Shown: positions 1-8,529 of the stretch, in pieces
Position numbering within the stretch: the first letter of the stretch is position 1
Layout of the letters: the number at the start of each line of letters is the position of its first letter
Assembly: GCF_000214665.1 (NCBI RefSeq)
Contig: NC_015572.1
Span: 1,860,001-1,924,000 of the forward strand
Direction of reading: 5' to 3'
From: Methylomonas methanica MC09
Lineage (GTDB): Bacteria; Pseudomonadota; Gammaproteobacteria; Methylococcales; Methylomonadaceae
Length of the DNA stretch: 64,000 nucleotides
Program-made: the position numbers and the translations under genes
The notes under the pieces: model-generated
The model's input: only the letters and a program-made list of their open reading frames with translations
Told to the model about the DNA's origin: nothing
Database searches by the model: none

Positions 1-1059
1 AATAATGATGCCTACAAGAATTCCCTACACCGGTTTGTAGCTGAGTTCGCCAAACAAGATGTGTTTTTCGACAGCTTGTTGAACGATGTCAGACCGGTTA
101 ACCGATACAATGTTGTACAAGATTATAGTTTTGTACAGGTGTTAAGTGATATGCCGATTGAACGGATTGAGGTCTCAGCGGTTGCTCACGGCATTTTGCG
201 GGAGTTGCATTTTCTGTCGATCTATCTGATTGAAGTGAGTGAAATTGTCGAAAATGAATTGGGCTTGCTCGGCGAACTGGAGCCGGGCTACAGAGCTCGC
301 TTGCAGCGTGTCAGGTATGAGCTTAAAAGCCTGCGCCAGGAAATGATTGCGAGCAATACCGGCTTGGTCGCGTTTGTGGCGCATAAATATAAAACCGTTT
401 CCCTCAGTTTCGATGATTTGATGCAGGAAGGCATGGTGGGTTTGATTAAAGCCGTGGACCGTTTCGATCCCGAGCGGGGCAATTGTTTTTCAACCTATGC
501 TATTTATTGGATCCGGCAAGCCATTTCAAGATTAATCGTCAAGCAAGATAAAGTCGTACCGCTGCCCGTCGCATTGGCGGAAAAATCCTCCCCCATATTC
601 GAAGTGATGCGGACTACTTTTTTGCAACATGAGCGCTGGCCGACACTGGCCGAATTAAAAGCCAACTGCGATTTGTCCGAGCAAGATATCAAGACCATCA
701 GCAGCTACTATCAAGCCACTTACATGCAGGATATCCACGGCAACGAAGACGACGACGGTATGTCCACGATGGAAAAAATGCAGCAGCAGCAATTTAATTT
801 ACCGCTGGACGATTTGATCGATACCGATCTGGTCAGTTATATGGATAGGGCCGTGGCCACCTTGCCTGAAAAACAGGCTGTCATTTTAGCGATGCGGTTC
901 GGCTTAAAAAATCATACCGAAATGACTTTGCAAGCTGTTGCGGATCAGTTACAAGTGACTCGGGAACGCGTCAGACAAATTCAAAACGAAGCATTGCAAA
1001 AATTAAAACAACAATTTGGATTTGACCTGATGCTATTTTTGGAACCAAAAGATACTTAA
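1..1059 (+). CDS. sigma-70 family RNA polymerase sigma factor (5' partial)
   Basis: Directs core RNA polymerase to a subset of promoters. The frame is open from base 1 without a stop. The first start codon in frame (GTG at 61) has no ribosome binding site, so the true start probably lies left of the window. Region 2 is clear: FDDLMQEGMVGLIKAVDRFD followed by FSTYAIYWIRQAI, which is the -10 recognition helix. Region 4 ends with a helix-turn-helix (LQAVADQLQVTRERVRQIQ). Region 2.4 is unlike textbook RpoD, RpoS or RpoH, so I call a divergent group 2/3 factor without a symbol. It lies 142 bases upstream of hflK. The family is certain, the regulon unknown. Confidence 0.9.
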   Translation, partial: NNDAYKNSLHRFVAEFAKQDVFFDSLLNDVRPVNRYNVVQDYSFVQVLSDMPIERIEVSAVAHGILRELHFLSIYLIEVSEIVENELGLLGELEPGYRARLQRVRYELKSLRQEMIASNTGLVAFVAHKYKTVSLSFDDLMQEGMVGLIKAVDRFDPERGNCFSTYAIYWIRQAISRLIVKQDKVVPLPVALAEKSSPIFEVMRTTFLQHERWPTLAELKANCDLSEQDIKTISSYYQATYMQDIHGNEDDDGMSTMEKMQQQQFNLPLDDLIDTDLVSYMDRAVATLPEKQAVILAMRFGLKNHTEMTLQAVADQLQVTRERVRQIQNEALQKLKQQFGFDLMLFLEPKDT

Positions 1060-1072
1060 ATACTCTGTATTG

Positions 1073-1120
1073 TTGTTTCGAATCAGGAAATACCCCATTT
1101 TTGTTTCGAATTAAGAAATA
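1073..1120. repeat. two-copy direct repeat upstream of hflK
   Basis: A 20-base unit occurs at 1073-1092 (TTGTTTCGAATCAGGAAATA) and again at 1101-1120 with two differences, a period of 28 bases. It lies between the sigma factor stop and hflK. The period is close to three helical turns, so the copies could be paired sites for one DNA-binding protein. No regulator is known for this sequence. Confidence 0.6.
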
Positions 1121-1201
1121 AAGTATCTAAATAAGCCAGTATTTGCTAAAAATAACAACGAAAATTCAGGTCAGACTATACACGTAACAAGAGGAGTGAT
1201 T

Positions 1202-2359
1202 ATGTCTTCAGAAAACCACAACACCGATAAACAAACGCCGCCACCGGATTGGAAAATGGAGTTTGAAAAACAATGGAAAGCCATTTCCGATAAGACGGTT
1301 GATTTTTACCATGAACATGAAAATATGTTCTCCCTATCTAAAGTTGCCGGTGTACTGGGCGGTTCTTTGGTTTTAGGCTGGCTGATCAGCGGTATTTACA
1401 TTATCGATCAAGGTAATCGCGGTGTAGTCACTCGTTTTGGCGCGTATACCGAAACCACTATGCCGGGCCCTCACTGGCATATTCCGTTGCCGATCGAATC
1501 GGTCAGCGTGGTTAATGTCGAACAGCAACGATTTATCGAAGTGGGTTATAACGACGCGTCCCGAATCAGCAAATCTTCAGTGAATTCGCAAGAGTCCTTG
1601 ATGTTGACCAGAGACGAAAACATCATAGCGGTCCGTTTGGCCGTGCAATACCAAATCAACAGTGCCAGAGACTATCTGTTTAACGTCAAAAGCAACGAAC
1701 ACACGTTGAAACAACTCACCGAAAGCGTGTTGCGGGGTGTGATCGGTCGCAACAACATGGACTTCGTGTTGACTGAAGGCCGCAGCCAAATCGTGGCGGA
1801 AATCAAAAAAGATATCCAGGAAGCCATGGACGAATATAAGGCCGGTGTTGTTATCGCTAGCGTCAATTTGCAAGATGCTCAGCCGCCGGAAGAGGTGCAA
1901 GGCGCATTTGAAGACGCCATTCGCGCCAGGGAAGACAAGCAGCGTCTGATCAACGAAGCGGAAGCCTACAGCAACGAAATTATTCCAAAGGCACGTGGTG
2001 CGGCAGCCCGTATCCTGCAGGAAGCTGAAGCCTATTCGGCGGGGAAGGTGGCAAAAGCCAAAGGCGAAACCGAGCGTTTCGATCAACTGTTGGTTGAATA
2101 TGAAAAAAATCCGGCCATCACGCGTAAACGTTTGTATTTGGAAGCCAAGGAAAAATTGTACGCCTCGACCAACAAAATCGTGGTCGACACCGATCAACCG
2201 CCCGCGCTTTACATGCCTTTACAACAAATGTCGGCTCCTCAAACCGCTTCCGGTTCCGCGTCCAACGAGCCTGAGTTGAGCGTTGAGCAACATAACGCCG
2301 TTAAAAACCATGTGCGTAATTCATCCTCCAGTGAATTGCGTCCAAGCAGGAGCAGATAA
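1202..2359 (+). CDS. hflK: FtsH protease activity modulator HflK
   Basis: Inner-membrane SPFH/prohibitin-family protein of 385 residues. With HflC it forms the large periplasmic cage around FtsH that limits access of membrane substrates. One transmembrane segment lies near residues 46-66 (VAGVLGGSLVLGWLISGIYI). The SPFH domain follows (DQGNRGVVTRFGAY) and then a long charged coiled coil (EDAIRAREDKQRLINEAEAY). I chose ATG 1202 over the in-frame GTG at 1196 because GAGGAG at 1191-1196 is correctly spaced for it. The stop overlaps the hflC start by one base (TAATG), which indicates translational coupling. Confidence 0.96.
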   Translation: MSSENHNTDKQTPPPDWKMEFEKQWKAISDKTVDFYHEHENMFSLSKVAGVLGGSLVLGWLISGIYIIDQGNRGVVTRFGAYTETTMPGPHWHIPLPIESVSVVNVEQQRFIEVGYNDASRISKSSVNSQESLMLTRDENIIAVRLAVQYQINSARDYLFNVKSNEHTLKQLTESVLRGVIGRNNMDFVLTEGRSQIVAEIKKDIQEAMDEYKAGVVIASVNLQDAQPPEEVQGAFEDAIRAREDKQRLINEAEAYSNEIIPKARGAAARILQEAEAYSAGKVAKAKGETERFDQLLVEYEKNPAITRKRLYLEAKEKLYASTNKIVVDTDQPPALYMPLQQMSAPQTASGSASNEPELSVEQHNAVKNHVRNSSSSELRPSRSR

Positions 2360-3219
2360 TGAACAAAGCACAAGTCATCGTTCCAGTCAGTCTGGCTTTT
2401 TTGGGATTGGCCGCCATGTCGGTTTTTCATGTTAACGAGCATGAGCGAGCCATACTGTTTCGTCTGGGCGAAATCGTCACCTCCGATATTAAGCCCGGAC
2501 TCCATTTTAAGACCCCCATCATCAATAATGTCAGTACGTTTGATGCGCGCGTGCTGACCTTGGATGCCAAATCCGAGCGTTTTCTTACCTCCGAAAAGAA
2601 GAACGTTATTGTTGACTCATTCGTCAAGTGGCGAATCGGTGATGTGGGTCTTTTTTACACCACGGTCGGCGGCGACGAGTTTCAAGCCAACCTTCGCCTG
2701 GATCAAATCATGAAAGATGCCATGCGTAGCGAGTTTGGCGTACGCACCATCAAGCAGCTGATCTCGGAAGACCGTAGCGAATTGCGCGACACCCTGTTGG
2801 AAAAATTGGCACCTACGGCCCAAAAGTTCGGTATCGAGTTAATCGACATTCGTATTAAACGTATCGATTTACCGCCGGAAGTCAGCAGCTCCGTATTTCA
2901 GCGTATGCGTGCCGAACGTGAACGGGTGGCGCGGGAATTCAGATCGCAAGGTGCGGAAAGCGCGGAATTAATCAGCGCGGAAGCCGATAAGCAAAAACAA
3001 GTGATTGTTGCCAACGCTCAACGCGAATCGGAAAACGTGCGCGGTCGCGGCGACGCGGAGTCCGCCGAAATTTATGCGAAAAGCTTCGGCAAAAATCCGG
3101 AATTCTATGCGTTCTATCGCAGCTTACAGGCTTATCAAGCATCATTTGAAAATACTCAGGATACCTTGGTGTTAAAACCGAATTCCGATTTTTTCAAATA
3201 TTTCTCCAGCGAAAAATGA
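2359..3219 (+). CDS. hflC: FtsH protease activity modulator HflC
   Basis: Partner of HflK in the membrane complex that regulates FtsH proteolysis. The 286 residues start with an N-terminal signal anchor (VIVPVSLAFLGLAAMSVF). The SPFH core follows (NEHERAILFRLGEIV; IDIRIKRIDLPPEVSSSVFQ), then a C-terminal coiled coil rich in Ala, Glu and Arg. Length and order match the family. It starts inside the hflK stop codon with an AGGAG-like site in the hflK tail, and ftsH follows after 17 bases, so the three genes appear to be one operon. Confidence 0.96.
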   Translation: MNKAQVIVPVSLAFLGLAAMSVFHVNEHERAILFRLGEIVTSDIKPGLHFKTPIINNVSTFDARVLTLDAKSERFLTSEKKNVIVDSFVKWRIGDVGLFYTTVGGDEFQANLRLDQIMKDAMRSEFGVRTIKQLISEDRSELRDTLLEKLAPTAQKFGIELIDIRIKRIDLPPEVSSSVFQRMRAERERVAREFRSQGAESAELISAEADKQKQVIVANAQRESENVRGRGDAESAEIYAKSFGKNPEFYAFYRSLQAYQASFENTQDTLVLKPNSDFFKYFSSEK

Positions 3220-3236
3220 GTTAGGAGAACCTGATC

Positions 3237-5138
3237 ATGAAGAAAATTTTATTTTTTGTCGTTATTGTCGCGGCTATCGGGATTGTGGTGTCTTCGATAC
3301 TCAATCGAAACATGCCCGAATATGATCCGCATTACGAAATTTCCTATTCCGACTTTATCGAAGACGTACGTAACAAAGTCGTGACCGAGGTGGTCATAGA
3401 CGGTAATTCCGTCGAAGGTAAGCGCACTAACGGTACCCGTTTTGCTACGTATAACCCTAACGATATGCGTATGGTTGACGAGTTGTTGGAATACGGTGTC
3501 AAAATCAAGGTCGAGAAACCGCAACCGCCTTCTACGTTGATGAATATTTTCATCTCCTGGGCGCCAACCTTGCTGTTAATCGCGGTGCTGGTCTATTTCA
3601 TGCGCAAGCAGTCCCAAATGGCGGGCGGGCGCGACGGGCAAATGGGCTTTGGCAAAAGCCGCGCCAAATTGATGGAAGAAGACCAGGTCAAAGTGCGATT
3701 TAAAGACGTTGCCGGGGTGGAGGAAGCCAAGGAAGACGTGGTCGAAATGGTGGATTTTCTGAAAGACCCGGGCAAATATGAAGCTTTGGGCGGCAAAATT
3801 CCTCGCGGCGTATTGATGGTGGGACCTCCGGGTACGGGTAAAACCTTGCTGGCGCGGGCCATAGCCGGCGAAGCAGGGGTGCCGTTCTTCTCTATCTCGG
3901 GTTCCGATTTTGTGGAAATGTTTGTGGGTGTCGGCGCCTCCCGTGTGCGTGACATGTTCGAGCAAGCCAAAAAACGCGCGCCTTGCATCATCTTTATCGA
4001 CGAGATCGATGCGGTCGGTCGCCAGCGCGGCGGTGCCGGTATGGGTGGTGGTAACGACGAACGCGAACAAACGCTTAACCAGTTGTTGGTCGAAATGGAC
4101 GGTTTCAGCGGCAACGAAGGTATTATCGTGATTGCCGCTACCAACCGTGCCGATGTGTTGGACAAAGCGTTGTTAAGACCGGGCCGTTTCGATCGTCAGG
4201 TGCAAGTCGGTTTGCCGGATATCAAAGGCCGCGAGCAAATCTTGAAAGTGCATGGTGAGAAGGTGCCGTTGGCCGACGACGTGAATATAACCGATTTGGC
4301 TCGCGGAACCCCCGGCTTCTCCGGCGCGGAATTGGCCAACTTAATCAACGAAGGCGCCCTGTTTGCCGCTCGCAACAGTAAGCGAGTGGTCACCATGAAC
4401 GATTTGGACAAAGCCAGGGACAAAATGATTATGGGTGCCGAAAAACGTACCATGGTCATGAGTCGCGATGATTTGTTGATGACGGCCTACCACGAAGCGG
4501 GCCATGCCATCGTCGGGCGCACTGTGCCAGAACACGACCCTGTTTATAAAGTCAGCATCATGCCGCGCGGAGGGGCGCTCGGTATTACCATGTTCCTGCC
4601 GGAGCGGGATCAGTACAGCGCCAGTAAGGATAAATTGGAAAGCCAAATTGCGAGTTTATTTGGCGGGCGAGTGGCGGAAGCCTTGATTTACGGTAAAAAC
4701 AAGGTCACTACCGGTGCCTCAAACGACATCATGCGCGCTACGCAATTAGCCAGAAATATGGTCACCAAGTGGGGGCTTTCCGACAAATTGGGGCCGATGG
4801 ATTACGGCGACAACGAAGGTGGTTATATGGGACCGCAATCCAAGCCGATGTCGGAAAAAATGGCGGAAACTATCGATGAAGAAATTCGTGCGGTGATTGA
4901 TAGCAATTACAACCGCGCGGAAACGATTTTGAAAGACAATATCGAAATTCTACATAACATGGCGCATGCGTTATTGGATTGGGAAACCATCGATAAATAT
5001 CAGATCGATGAATTGATGCAGGGTAAAACTATTGAACCTCCCGAGCCGGAGCCTGAACCTGTGGTTGCAGAAACAGAGCACGAGCTTAATGATGGCGACG
5101 CGGAATCTCTATCGCAAGAACCCGTCATGACCTCATAA
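3237..5138 (+). CDS. ftsH: ATP-dependent zinc metalloprotease FtsH
   Basis: Membrane-anchored AAA+ protease that degrades misfolded membrane proteins and short-lived regulators. Its 633 residues contain two N-terminal transmembrane segments (about 4-24 and 101-121) around a small periplasmic domain. The AAA domain has Walker A GPPGTGKT, Walker B IIFIDEID and the second region of homology ([20 protein letters not shown]). The zinc site is HEAGH near residue 420. The C-terminus is acidic and proline-rich ([11 protein letters not shown]). The ribosome site AGGAGA at 3222-3227 fits ATG 3237. In E. coli ftsH is not next to hflKC, so this arrangement places the protease with its modulators. Confidence 0.98.
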   Translation: MKKILFFVVIVAAIGIVVSSILNRNMPEYDPHYEISYSDFIEDVRNKVVTEVVIDGNSVEGKRTNGTRFATYNPNDMRMVDELLEYGVKIKVEKPQPPSTLMNIFISWAPTLLLIAVLVYFMRKQSQMAGGRDGQMGFGKSRAKLMEEDQVKVRFKDVAGVEEAKEDVVEMVDFLKDPGKYEALGGKIPRGVLMVGPPGTGKTLLARAIAGEAGVPFFSISGSDFVEMFVGVGASRVRDMFEQAKKRAPCIIFIDEIDAVGRQRGGAGMGGGNDEREQTLNQLLVEMDGFSGNEGIIVIAATNRADVLDKALLRPGRFDRQVQVGLPDIKGREQILKVHGEKVPLADDVNITDLARGTPGFSGAELANLINEGALFAARNSKRVVTMNDLDKARDKMIMGAEKRTMVMSRDDLLMTAYHEAGHAIVGRTVPEHDPVYKVSIMPRGGALGITMFLPERDQYSASKDKLESQIASLFGGRVAEALIYGKNKVTTGASNDIMRATQLARNMVTKWGLSDKLGPMDYGDNEGGYMGPQSKPMSEKMAETIDEEIRAVIDSNYNRAETILKDNIEILHNMAHALLDWETIDKYQIDELMQGKTIEPPEPEPEPVVAETEHELNDGDAESLSQEPVMTS

Positions 5139-5153
5139 CCGTCCTCCTCTATG

Positions 5154-5192
5154 TACCCTCCCAAACGCAGTATTCAGGGAGGGTATTTTTTT
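5154..5192 (+). terminator. Rho-independent terminator after ftsH
   Basis: The stem TACCCTCCC (5154-5162) pairs perfectly with GGGAGGGTA (5177-5185) across a 14-base loop and is followed by seven T at 5186-5192. It lies 15 bases after the ftsH stop. It separates the hflKC-ftsH operon from the next cluster. Confidence 0.9.
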
Positions 5193-5211
5193 CAAATAAG
5201 AGGTATTAGCC

Positions 5212-5634
5212 ATGAATACCCGTTCCCTGTCTAGCGCGTCCTTAAACATCTTGCAAATATTTTTGCAGGTTAATTTTAACGCCTCCGTCATATTAATTTT
5301 GCTGGCCAGTGTATTGTCCTTGACCGGTAGCGAGTTCTTTTTTGAAAATACCAGCGATTTATACGGGCCGCTGGCAAATAACTTACGTTTGGTATTGATA
5401 TATCTTTGCTTGGTGCAAATTGCGGTATACGGATTCTATCAAATGAGCAGTAATTATGCGGCTATAGTGGCTTTAGGCGCCTTTTTGCTGATATTGATTT
5501 TGTCGTTGGAATATTATTCTGCGGTCAATCAAGTCGAAATTGATGAAAATTATCAACAGGTTTTTTTATACGCCGGTTTATCTCATTTATTGTACGGCGG
5601 AATTTGCGTTTTTAGAAAAAAGGCGGTTAATTGA
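5212..5634 (+). CDS. hypothetical four-helix membrane protein
   Basis: I do not recognise this 140-residue protein. It looks like an integral membrane protein with about four hydrophobic helices (near 25-40, 60-78, 84-101 and 118-133). Acidic and polar loops lie between them, and it ends in a short basic tail (RKKAVN). A good ribosome site (AGAGG) precedes ATG 5212. It is the first gene after the ftsH terminator and lies 28 bases before the BLUF gene, so it probably opens the light/stress cluster. Confidence 0.7.
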   Translation: MNTRSLSSASLNILQIFLQVNFNASVILILLASVLSLTGSEFFFENTSDLYGPLANNLRLVLIYLCLVQIAVYGFYQMSSNYAAIVALGAFLLILILSLEYYSAVNQVEIDENYQQVFLYAGLSHLLYGGICVFRKKAVN

Positions 5635-5662
5635 TCCTGGCTTAAATAATTGAGGCAATGTC

Positions 5663-6541
5663 ATGATCAGATTAGTTTACATGAGTCATGCGGTAAAACC
5701 GTTTTCCACCGATGATTTAATGTCCTTGCTGAGGCAGTGCAGGCACAGTAATTCGATTTCCGGTATTACCGGTGTTTTGTTGTACTTTAACGAGTGTTTT
5801 GTCCAGGTTTTAGAAGGTAAGGAAGAAGAAGTTAATAAAGCTTTTCTAAAACTCAAGCGCGATCCCCGCCATAAAAATATTACTGAACTGGAGCGAAAAT
5901 ACATTAGCGAACGGCAATTTCCAGATTGGAGTATGGGCTTTGAAGAACTGGATATGGCCCAGTTGTCCGGTCTGAATATTGAAGGATTAAATGACTTTTT
6001 TAGCGAAGGCGGCGGTTCTGCTCATGGCGAACTGAACCAAAGATTGCTGGGCACACTGATGACGCATTTTAAAAGCGCCTATCAAAAACGTAAGTCGCAT
6101 GAAGAATTGCCGGTTGATGATGAGCAGGGCGATATTCTCAAGCTTTTTCACAAAGCAATTCGCTTTGCGGTTACCGTTTTAGCCGGCTTAATGGTAATGG
6201 TGATTTTTCTTGGTGTGTTTCAAGTAATTTTTGTGTTATATCAAAAGCTCGCTACGCCGCCCTACTTGGTTTTTAGTGTGACGGATTTATTGTCGACGTT
6301 TAGCGCGTTTTTGATGGTGCTTATCGCTATAGAAATTTATTTAAATATCAGCTTGTATTTGCGTAGCGATGTGATTCCCGTAAAGCTGGTGGTGGCTACC
6401 GCGTTAATGGCTATAGCCAGAAAAGTGATCGTTTTTGATTTTAAATATTTAGAACCAAGCTACGTTTACGCCAGTGCGGCGGTGGTATTTGCCCTGGGCG
6501 TGACTTACTGGTTGTTGGATAAAAAAGAAAAGCATAACTGA
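5663..6541 (+). CDS. BLUF blue-light photoreceptor fused to a PsiE-like membrane domain
   Basis: Residues 1-95 are a BLUF domain, which binds FAD and reports blue light by hydrogen-bond switching. The expected residues are present: Tyr6 (RLVYMSHA), Asn30 (NSISGITGVLLY), Gln48 (CFVQVLEG), and Trp89 and Met91 (FPDWSMGF). A linker of about 60 residues follows. Residues 160-288 form a four-helix membrane region resembling phosphate-starvation-inducible PsiE (AFLMVLIAIEIYLNISLYLR; VATALMAIARKVIVFD). I infer that light on the cytoplasmic BLUF domain alters the membrane module, whose function is not known. The BLUF call is firm; the PsiE assignment is by pattern. Confidence 0.88.
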   Translation: MIRLVYMSHAVKPFSTDDLMSLLRQCRHSNSISGITGVLLYFNECFVQVLEGKEEEVNKAFLKLKRDPRHKNITELERKYISERQFPDWSMGFEELDMAQLSGLNIEGLNDFFSEGGGSAHGELNQRLLGTLMTHFKSAYQKRKSHEELPVDDEQGDILKLFHKAIRFAVTVLAGLMVMVIFLGVFQVIFVLYQKLATPPYLVFSVTDLLSTFSAFLMVLIAIEIYLNISLYLRSDVIPVKLVVATALMAIARKVIVFDFKYLEPSYVYASAAVVFALGVTYWLLDKKEKHN

Positions 6542-6622
6542 GTAATATACAAGTTTTTGTTTTCAAGGCCTTGAAAACACCGCCTGCAAAGACTATCGAA
6601 GACTTTAAAAAGTTATATTACT
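6541..6622. promoter_or_regulatory. nested palindromes between the BLUF and SRPBCC genes
   Basis: A perfect 20-base palindrome lies at 6559-6578 (GTTTTCAAGGCCTTGAAAAC). It sits within a wider inverted repeat whose arms are AGTAATATA (6541-6549) and TATATTACT (6614-6622). No T-tract follows, so it does not look like a terminator. It could be an operator or an mRNA processing hairpin. This gap of 118 bases is the longest inside the cluster. Confidence 0.5.
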
Positions 6623-6659
6623 CGAGTTGCAATAATTCAGCTTTAATTTGGGGGTTGTC

Positions 6660-7142
6660 ATGCATTTGAAGTTACCGTTTGATTCAACTAAGCCCGTTGT
6701 TGGCGAGGCAACTATAGAAATAGATAAGCCGCCTACCGATGTGTTTGCTTACGTGGGAGAACAGTTTTTTAATAATTATCCCAAATGGGCCGTTGAGGTA
6801 GTGAAATTCGAACCCTTGGATGGAAATGAGGTATTTATTGGGGCTAAAGCAAAACAGATCCGCAAGGATAATGATGCGGAAATTGAATCGGTTTTTGCCA
6901 TAACGGATTTTCATCCTCAGGAAAAGTTGAGTTTAACAGGCGTGGATCAGCCTTATAAACAAAGTTACATTTTAAATGCGAATGAACAAAAAAAACCTAC
7001 CAGTCTGACTTTTCGATTCGAATTATTAGAGCTGGAGATTTTTATGCGGCCTTTTGAAAAACTTATTCGTTACGCTATTGAAGACGGTGCGGAAAATACC
7101 GTGGAAAATATAAAAAACTTAATTGCTGTCGAGTGTAATTGA
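6660..7142 (+). CDS. SRPBCC (START-like) family protein
   Basis: A 160-residue soluble protein with the helix-grip pattern of SRPBCC/polyketide-cyclase-like proteins. It begins with beta strands (VVGEATIEIDKPPTDVFAYV), has a central strand-rich region (GAKAKQIRKDNDAEIESVFA) and ends with a long amphipathic helix (FEKLIRYAIEDGAENTVENI). These folds bind hydrophobic ligands, and the ligand here is unknown. I chose ATG 6660 because GGGGG at 6650-6654 precedes it with five bases of spacing. SRPBCC genes are commonly found in light-stress clusters with photolyases and lipocalins, which fits the neighbours. Confidence 0.75.
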   Translation: MHLKLPFDSTKPVVGEATIEIDKPPTDVFAYVGEQFFNNYPKWAVEVVKFEPLDGNEVFIGAKAKQIRKDNDAEIESVFAITDFHPQEKLSLTGVDQPYKQSYILNANEQKKPTSLTFRFELLELEIFMRPFEKLIRYAIEDGAENTVENIKNLIAVECN

Positions 7143-7173
7143 TTATTATAAATAATGATTTTGGAGTGCGAGC

Positions 7174-7626
7174 ATGAATTTTATTGTTGATAAAGACTCA
7201 GGTATTATTCCACAAGTATTGTCCGCTATTTTGGATGAATGTGTTAACGGAGTGACTTTGGCTGATCCGGATTTGGAAGATGCACCGATAATATATGCCA
7301 ATAAAGCATTTGAGCGCTTAACCGGATATTCTCAAGAGGAAATCGTCGGGCATAATTGCCGGTTTTTGCAAGGCGAAGACAGAGAGCAGCCCGCGCGTTA
7401 TAAAATTGCCGAAGCTATGAGAAAGCAACAAGGTGTTGAAGTAACTTTGCGCAATTACAGAAAAGACGGCACATTGTTTCATAATCATCTAAAAGTAATC
7501 CCACTGTTCGATAAAAAACAGCGGGTTATTTATTACCTGGGTGTGCAGTACGATATTACGCAACAAGTTGATGCCAAAAACGAAATAAAGTCGTTAACTG
7601 AGCTATTAAATGCCGGCCAAAACTAA
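7174..7626 (+). CDS. short LOV-domain blue-light photoreceptor
   Basis: The 150-residue protein is almost entirely one LOV (PAS) domain. The signature GHNCRFLQG contains the photoactive Cys62 that forms the flavin adduct. Asn94 and Asn104 (RNYRKDG...FHNH) and Gln125 (GVQYDIT) are at the FMN-contact positions. A short C-terminal helix (about 130-148) follows as the only other element, so there is no kinase, cyclase or DNA-binding output. Short LOV proteins signal by dimer rearrangement or by contacting a partner. It is the second flavin photoreceptor in the cluster, two genes after BLUF. The ribosome site is GGAG upstream of ATG 7174. Confidence 0.95.
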   Translation: MNFIVDKDSGIIPQVLSAILDECVNGVTLADPDLEDAPIIYANKAFERLTGYSQEEIVGHNCRFLQGEDREQPARYKIAEAMRKQQGVEVTLRNYRKDGTLFHNHLKVIPLFDKKQRVIYYLGVQYDITQQVDAKNEIKSLTELLNAGQN

Positions 7627-7652
7627 CAATTTTTTATAATAAAGGTGGCGCT

Positions 7653-8480
7653 ATGGGGGCTTTAGAACACACTAAAGAGGGTGATATGGCTTTTACGGGT
7701 GCTTTGTTTGCATTGGCTATATTGGCATTTTTGATACTGCTGGTTATCGAGAAATTTAAACCCTATAGGAATTTTACGCAAAAAATCTATAAGGAGTCCA
7801 TCGTCACCAATACCACTGCATTTCTGGTCAATAATGTTATTTTAACGATATTAAGAGCATCGTCCTTATTTTTGGTGGCACAACAATTTTCTTCTTTCGG
7901 CTTGTTAAGCGGTTTGCAGAATGGGCCTTTAAAATGGCTATTGGCTTTTGCTTTTTTTGATTTGGCCATTTACGCTTGGCATTTTGCCAGTCATAAATAT
8001 GAATGGTTATGGCGTTTCCATAAAGTGCATCATAGCGACAAAAGCTTTAACGTATCGACGGGCTTTCGGTTTCATGTATTCGACCTGTTACTTGAAATAG
8101 TCTACAAATGCGTATTTGTGATTGTTATTGGGGTGGATGCCTATTTAGTATTGGCTATTGAAATTATAGAGTTATTTTTTATATTTTTTCATCATGCCAA
8201 TATTCGGGTACCAAATGAGCAAGCGATATCAAATTATATTATTACACCCAGTTTGCATCGCACCCACCATTCCACTTTGCGGGTAGAGCATGACAGTAAT
8301 TACGGTATCGTTTTAGCTGTTTGGGATCGCATCTTCGGCACTCGTAAGGAATTGGTACCCGTCAATATCGGTTTGGATTTGATCGAAGCCGAGAATTTTG
8401 TTCAATTGTTTTCGCTGGCTTTTATAACTGAACGCAAGTTTAAACAGTTACTGGGGTTGATCCCTAAAGGTAAAAAGTAA
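7653..8480 (+). CDS. sterol desaturase/fatty acid hydroxylase family membrane protein
   Basis: An integral membrane di-iron oxygenase family member of 275 residues. The histidine boxes are present: HFASH, FHKVHH and LHRTHH, with further His in FFHHANI. Hydrophobic helices precede and separate them. Such enzymes hydroxylate or desaturate lipids, sterols or carotenoids, and the substrate cannot be read here. Two starts are possible: ATG 7653 (AAAGGTGG upstream) and ATG 7686 (AAAGAGGG upstream). I keep the longer. Its place in a light cluster may point to membrane lipid or pigment modification. Confidence 0.85.
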   Translation: MGALEHTKEGDMAFTGALFALAILAFLILLVIEKFKPYRNFTQKIYKESIVTNTTAFLVNNVILTILRASSLFLVAQQFSSFGLLSGLQNGPLKWLLAFAFFDLAIYAWHFASHKYEWLWRFHKVHHSDKSFNVSTGFRFHVFDLLLEIVYKCVFVIVIGVDAYLVLAIEIIELFFIFFHHANIRVPNEQAISNYIITPSLHRTHHSTLRVEHDSNYGIVLAVWDRIFGTRKELVPVNIGLDLIEAENFVQLFSLAFITERKFKQLLGLIPKGKK

Positions 8481-8529
8481 CTTCACGCTGGCATTGATTG
8501 GTGCAGCCCAACCTGCAGGTGAATTTAAC

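Noticed and set aside
1..1059. Sigma factor named as RpoH, RpoS or RpoD
   Set aside because: Region 2.4 and the N-terminal part do not fit any of the three closely.
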